From contig CAJXTM010000073.1 in assembly GCA_913061385.1 (NCBI GenBank), forward strand, positions 1 through 9,777: a stretch of 9,777 nt of DNA, read 5' to 3'. The notes beneath the pieces are model-generated. The model made no database searches, was not told the DNA's origin, and saw nothing but the letters and a program-made list of their open reading frames with translations. Made by a program: the position numbers and the translations under genes. Positions 6,873 to 9,777 of this stretch are shown piece by piece. The stretch comes from an uncultured Rhodopirellula sp. Its GTDB lineage: Bacteria; Planctomycetota; Planctomycetia; Pirellulales; Pirellulaceae. Positions within the stretch are counted from its first letter, which is position 1; every line of letters begins with the position of its first letter.

Positions 6873-8318
6873 CTAATTCCAAGCTTTCAGTGTGTCCATG
6901 GTGTCCACGGCGTTGATCAGTCCGATACGGCCGGTAGCATTGGCTGGCAGTGCGAAGCTTTCGATAAGGATATCGTCAAGATAGAATTCCATTAACGATC
7001 CTCTGACAAGTAAGCGAAATGCTGTCGGGCTTTTGAACGTCATCTCCCGATCGACGCGTTTCTCCATTTTGAAACCTGTGCCGTCCGCTTTCATTGGGGC
7101 CAACTCAGCCACCCCGGTGCTGTCGATCAACACACCAACTGCTAAATCATTTATGCATTCAATGTACACCCCGCAGCGTGGCGATTTCTTTGCCTTGGGC
7201 AGTTTCAGGGTTCCTTCCAAAATGATTCCCTGTTTCGTGTCAAAGGAATTACCGAGCAAGGCTACAACTGCGTTGGGATCAACTGGCTTTTTAATGGCGA
7301 TTGACTGGTGTTTCATCTTCTCGTTTTCTTTCCACCACCCGAAGCGTAGCGTTCCCTCGTGATCGATACGCACGTCCTTTATTGGTGCGAATGAGACCTG
7401 TACGTCTCTAGCCTGGGTAAAATGACAGGCAAGCATGCCCTCGGGGTGACGGAAGAAGCGAGAGAAGTAGGTATGCCCAGTTAAGACCTTGTAATTCTTC
7501 TTTGCCTTGCGAAAGGGGCCTTCGGGTCGATCTGCAACAAGGGTCGTCATGGCGGGATAGTGGCCGAACAACATGTAGTACTTGCCACCTATCTTTTCTA
7601 CCGCACCGACCTCTCCATTTTGCTCATCATCAATAACCTTGGGAGGCGCAAGTGCTTTCCAGTGCATGCCATCGACCGACTCGCCGAAGCCGAATATTCC
7701 GTCAGCGGCGTCCTTCTTCGAGCGATCCGGACTTGCGGTCCAGTAACCGTAGAGCCCGCCCCCTGGCTTGGGAATTGTCCAAATGCAGTCCCATCGTCCG
7801 TTCTTTGTGTACCATTGTTCGTTTTGTACAAATCGGTATTCTTCCCCTCTTAATCGGGTCCAGTGAAGGAGGTCCGTGGATTCGGCAAAGTAGATGTTCT
7901 GACGCCCGCCGATCTCCTCGGAGAAATTCATATAGAATTTGCCGTCCTTATCGAAGGCAGGTGACTTCCAGGTCGAACCGGTGCCCATCCACTTGGCACC
8001 TGGAGTCTTTTTTAGGATCGGCCCCTTTTCAGTCCAGTGTACGCCGTCAAGCGACGTGGCCATGGAAATATTGTCCCAGCGCCAGCGGTGTTCGCCGACA
8101 TTTGCGAGGTAGTACAGGAAGTATGTACCTTCATGATGATAGAGCCAAACATCCCACATGTTTCCGGTTTCTTGGTGCTGTGCTTTGTAGAACATGGTTT
8201 GCACAATCTTGTCTGAAACCGGTCGATTGGTGTCACCGTCCGACTTCTCTTGCGCGTGCGCACAGATGCAGCACAAGGCAAGCAAACTGATAGAAAAGGC
8301 AGGCAGTGTTCTTTTCAT
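6873..8318 (-). CDS. Secreted GH32/GH43-superfamily five-bladed propeller glycosidase with C-terminal beta-sandwich
   Basis: A 481-aa exported hydrolase-like protein. The frame is open upstream to 8405, but the start at 8318 is chosen: it has GGAG 9 nt upstream, begins a clean signal peptide (MKRTLPAFSI through AHAQ, residues 1-23), and avoids overlapping the preceding gene. The propeller covers about 40-330, with blade-like phrases such as YFLYYLA, SLDGVHW, STDLLHW and SVDGMHW. Candidate acidic triad: Asp56 (MWDVW), Asp178 (RWDCIW) and Glu236 (NGEVGAVEKIGGKYYML). The intervals of 122 and 58 residues resemble those between the invertase NDPNG, RDP and EC motifs, although none of these motifs is kept literally. 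The C-terminal part (about 340-480) looks like the beta-sandwich of GH32 enzymes, with ILEGTL and LRIDG-like strands ending in MEFYLDD. The substrate is unknown; beta-fructosidase or arabinosidase/xylosidase activity cannot be told apart. Confidence 0.78.
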   Translation of the reverse strand: MKRTLPAFSISLLALCCICAHAQEKSDGDTNRPVSDKIVQTMFYKAQHQETGNMWDVWLYHHEGTYFLYYLANVGEHRWRWDNISMATSLDGVHWTEKGPILKKTPGAKWMGTGSTWKSPAFDKDGKFYMNFSEEIGGRQNIYFAESTDLLHWTRLRGEEYRFVQNEQWYTKNGRWDCIWTIPKPGGGLYGYWTASPDRSKKDAADGIFGFGESVDGMHWKALAPPKVIDDEQNGEVGAVEKIGGKYYMLFGHYPAMTTLVADRPEGPFRKAKKNYKVLTGHTYFSRFFRHPEGMLACHFTQARDVQVSFAPIKDVRIDHEGTLRFGWWKENEKMKHQSIAIKKPVDPNAVVALLGNSFDTKQGIILEGTLKLPKAKKSPRCGVYIECINDLAVGVLIDSTGVAELAPMKADGTGFKMEKRVDREMTFKSPTAFRLLVRGSLMEFYLDDILIESFALPANATGRIGLINAVDTMDTLKAWN

Positions 8319-8327
8319 GTTTTTCTT

Positions 8328-8332
8328 CTCCG
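8328..8332 (-). promoter_or_regulatory. Ribosome binding site deciding the GH32/GH43-like start
   Basis: The minus strand reads CGGAG, ending 9 nt before the ATG at 8318. No such site precedes the in-frame ATG at 8405, which lies inside the upstream metallopeptidase gene. Confidence 0.6.
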
Positions 8333-8361
8333 TTTCAGCAGAACGTTTGCGACCGGCAGCG

Positions 8362-9734
8362 CTAGCGCTGTGATTTGGCGTTACGCAGCTTTTCTTTCTC
8401 GGCATTTTCGGCTTCGATTCTATCGAACGCCTTGATCACCGCGGGCGGCCAGCGGAACTCAGGCGCGTCGGTCGGATCGAAGCCCCTCAAGTGTGGTTGG
8501 TCCAGCCGTTGCGCCACGGGGACATAGACCCATTTGTTTTGTCGAAACGTATTGTCGAGCAGTCTGGCTAATTCCGGACAGTATGTTTTCAATTGCTCGC
8601 GGGTGGTCAGGTGGCAGACGATCTCTCCTTGGGGCCCGAGCACGGTGAACGAGTCCGACCCTCTGCCAGACTTCGGTCTTTTGCGTCCGTTGCACTCGAA
8701 CCAAGTCTGAACGCCTTCTGCCCAGAATTCCGCGACGCCACCATCGATCGCATATCCACCGAAGCGTCCACTTTGCTTGGCTTGGTCGTATAGCTCCCTC
8801 AGTCGAACGTTGAAGTCTTCGCCAAGGACACTGTTAATACCGTGGGCGAATTCGTGGATGAAGATGTTTTCGCCCTTGTAAGGATCTCCCTTGAGGTCCA
8901 GCAAATTTTCTTCACCACAACTGACCGGTCTGGAGCCCAGACCTCGAGCGCGATAGGCCCACCAAAGCGACATTCCCCGGCAGTCGGGCAGGTCCGTCTG
9001 CAGTTCACAGTATGCCATCACTGCAATGAACATCTTTCGCTTATCGAAAAGGTCCTGCATCACGTCAGGGCGATTGGCGAGCATCTTGTTTGCCAGGTAT
9101 CCCGCTTCTCCCAGAGCGTACAGAGAAACTTTCTCTGAACCCGCGACCACAAGTCCACCGTCGATGATGTGTTGTTTGTAAAACGGGTCAAGCGTCTTTC
9201 GTAGTGCCAGTGGGTTGTACGGATTCAATATTTTTTCCCAGAGCGCGAACCGCTTGGGTGACATTTTCTTCAGTTCTTCCAGATGTTTTGAGCCCGCGTC
9301 CAGACAGACGGCATACACCTGTGCGAATTCGGCTAGATCTTCATGGCGTACTTTATCGCCATAGTCCGAGACCGAAATGGCATCCGCTTTGATGGCCACG
9401 TCCCACTTGTCAAGGATCTTGGAGTCGGACTGCGTGGCAACCTGCTCCAACGTATGACCAGCTTCATGTGCGATCACCAATGCATCGGCATGAGGAACGA
9501 GATTGATATATCCTTTTCCGCCATGCGCTCTGGCACCGCCCAGGTCCGCATAGATCGCGATCCCGTCTTCTCCTTCGTCAGACACAGCCACGCACGCGCT
9601 GATGTAGGAACTGGGAAGCTTCTCAAGACGCTCGAGCAGTTTCTCGAGCTTGGCGCCTGTCGCGTCTTCGATGGTCAGTTTGAACCGATAGTCGCCGGAG
9701 CTTGCGATCCACTGCTTGCCAGCGACGCGACCGT
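8362..9734 (-). CDS. Double-HExxH zinc metallopeptidase-like protein, 5' end missing
   Basis: The visible 456 residues lack the N-terminus, because genomic sequence stops at 9734. Residues here count from Val at 9591, with 47 more in frame upstream. Two peptidase-like units follow one another. Unit 1 has HEAGH (42-46), then SDYGDKVRHEDLAEFAQVY with Glu88 as likely third zinc ligand. Unit 2 has IFIHEFAHGINS with HEFAH (246-250), then GGYAIDGGVAEFWAEG with Glu288. Both pair HExxH with a Tyr and an xAEFxA/Q helix about 38-42 residues later, as in gluzincins of the anthrax-lethal-factor-like (ATLF/M34) type. Before each motif is a helix plus strand: LEKLLERLEKLPSSYI in unit 1 and MQDLFDKRKMFIAV in unit 2. 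This suggests an internal duplication. The charged tail ends KLRNAKSQR. Export is likely from context but its signal is not visible. The substrate is unknown. The gene stops 43 bp before the propeller glycosidase. Confidence 0.8.
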
Positions 9735-9777
9735 CTGTCTCTTATACACATCTGACGCTGCCGACGACTCCTTACGT
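9735..9777 (-). other. Illumina Nextera adapter (assembly artefact, not genomic)
   Basis: Positions 9735-9753 read CTGTCTCTTATACACATCT, the 19-base Tn5 mosaic end used in Nextera libraries. Positions 9754-9767 read GACGCTGCCGACGA, the rest of the i5-side transposase adapter in reverse complement. Positions 9768-9775 read CTCCTTAC, the reverse complement of the index GTAAGGAG (Nextera S505/N505), and the final GT begins the next library segment. The order matches sequencing read-through of a short insert. It should be trimmed. Confidence 0.97.

Noticed and set aside
8357..8370. Perfect 14-bp palindrome CAGCGCTAGCGCTG over the stop codon of the metallopeptidase gene.
   Set aside because: A palindrome of this length is expected about once every 16 kb by chance, no T-tract follows on the transcribed strand, and no second copy was noticed. 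It is neither a credible terminator nor a proven operator.
8319..8405. N-terminal extension of the GH32/GH43-like protein from an ATG at 8405.
   Set aside because: The extra 29 residues are basic and non-conserved-looking, would bury the signal peptide, overlap the upstream gene by 44 bp and lack a ribosome site.

Overview
The window is a stretch of bacterial chromosome in which all six credible genes lie on the minus strand, so transcription runs from high to low coordinates. It encodes an extracytoplasmic glycan- and protein-degrading locus. The domain set (a GH127 with a PA14 domain, a sortilin-type BNR protein, a BNR_4 propeller, a GH32/GH43-like propeller, and a double-motif metallopeptidase), together with patchy use of Shine-Dalgarno sites, fits a Planctomycetota member such as a Rhodopirellula-like Pirellulales bacterium. 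A Verrucomicrobiota or Lentisphaerota source is also possible. This assignment is inference, since no marker gene is present.

Layout in transcription order: (6) a 5'-truncated protein with two HExxH zinc-peptidase motifs (8362-9734); (5) a secreted five-bladed-propeller glycosidase of the GH32/GH43 superfamily with a C-terminal beta-sandwich (6873-8318); (4) an exported BNR_4 propeller, a possible polysaccharide lyase (5502-6761); (3) a secreted sortilin/GH74-like protein with about 11 Asp-boxes (3082-5355), preceded by a possible 8-codon leader peptide; (2) a small two-helix PepSY membrane protein (2522-3073); (1) a secreted GH127 beta-L-arabinofuranosidase-like enzyme with a C-terminal PA14 domain (111-2519). 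Gaps between genes are 43, 111, 146, 8 and about 2 bp. Genes 3-2-1 are therefore tightly packed and probably cotranscribed. Genes 6, 5 and 4 may belong to the same unit but are more loosely spaced. No convincing terminator, promoter, RNA gene, insertion sequence or CRISPR array was seen.

Five of the six proteins act, or probably act, outside the cytoplasm: four show an export signal and one is an integral membrane protein. The start of gene 6 is missing. The likely shared theme is breakdown of complex, perhaps arabinose- or uronate-containing, polysaccharide. Three consecutive genes encode beta-propellers. No SusC/D, sulfatase, transporter or regulator is visible, so the substrate cannot be fixed.

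The last 43 bases (9735-9777) are not biological. They match an Illumina Nextera adapter: the Tn5 mosaic end, the i5-side adapter, an 8-base index, and the first two bases of the P5-side sequence. Genomic sequence therefore ends at 9734. This creates a false upstream stop and a false GTG 'start' for gene 6. I found no clearly new biological system. The best candidates for follow-up are the duplicated metallopeptidase and the BNR_4 protein.
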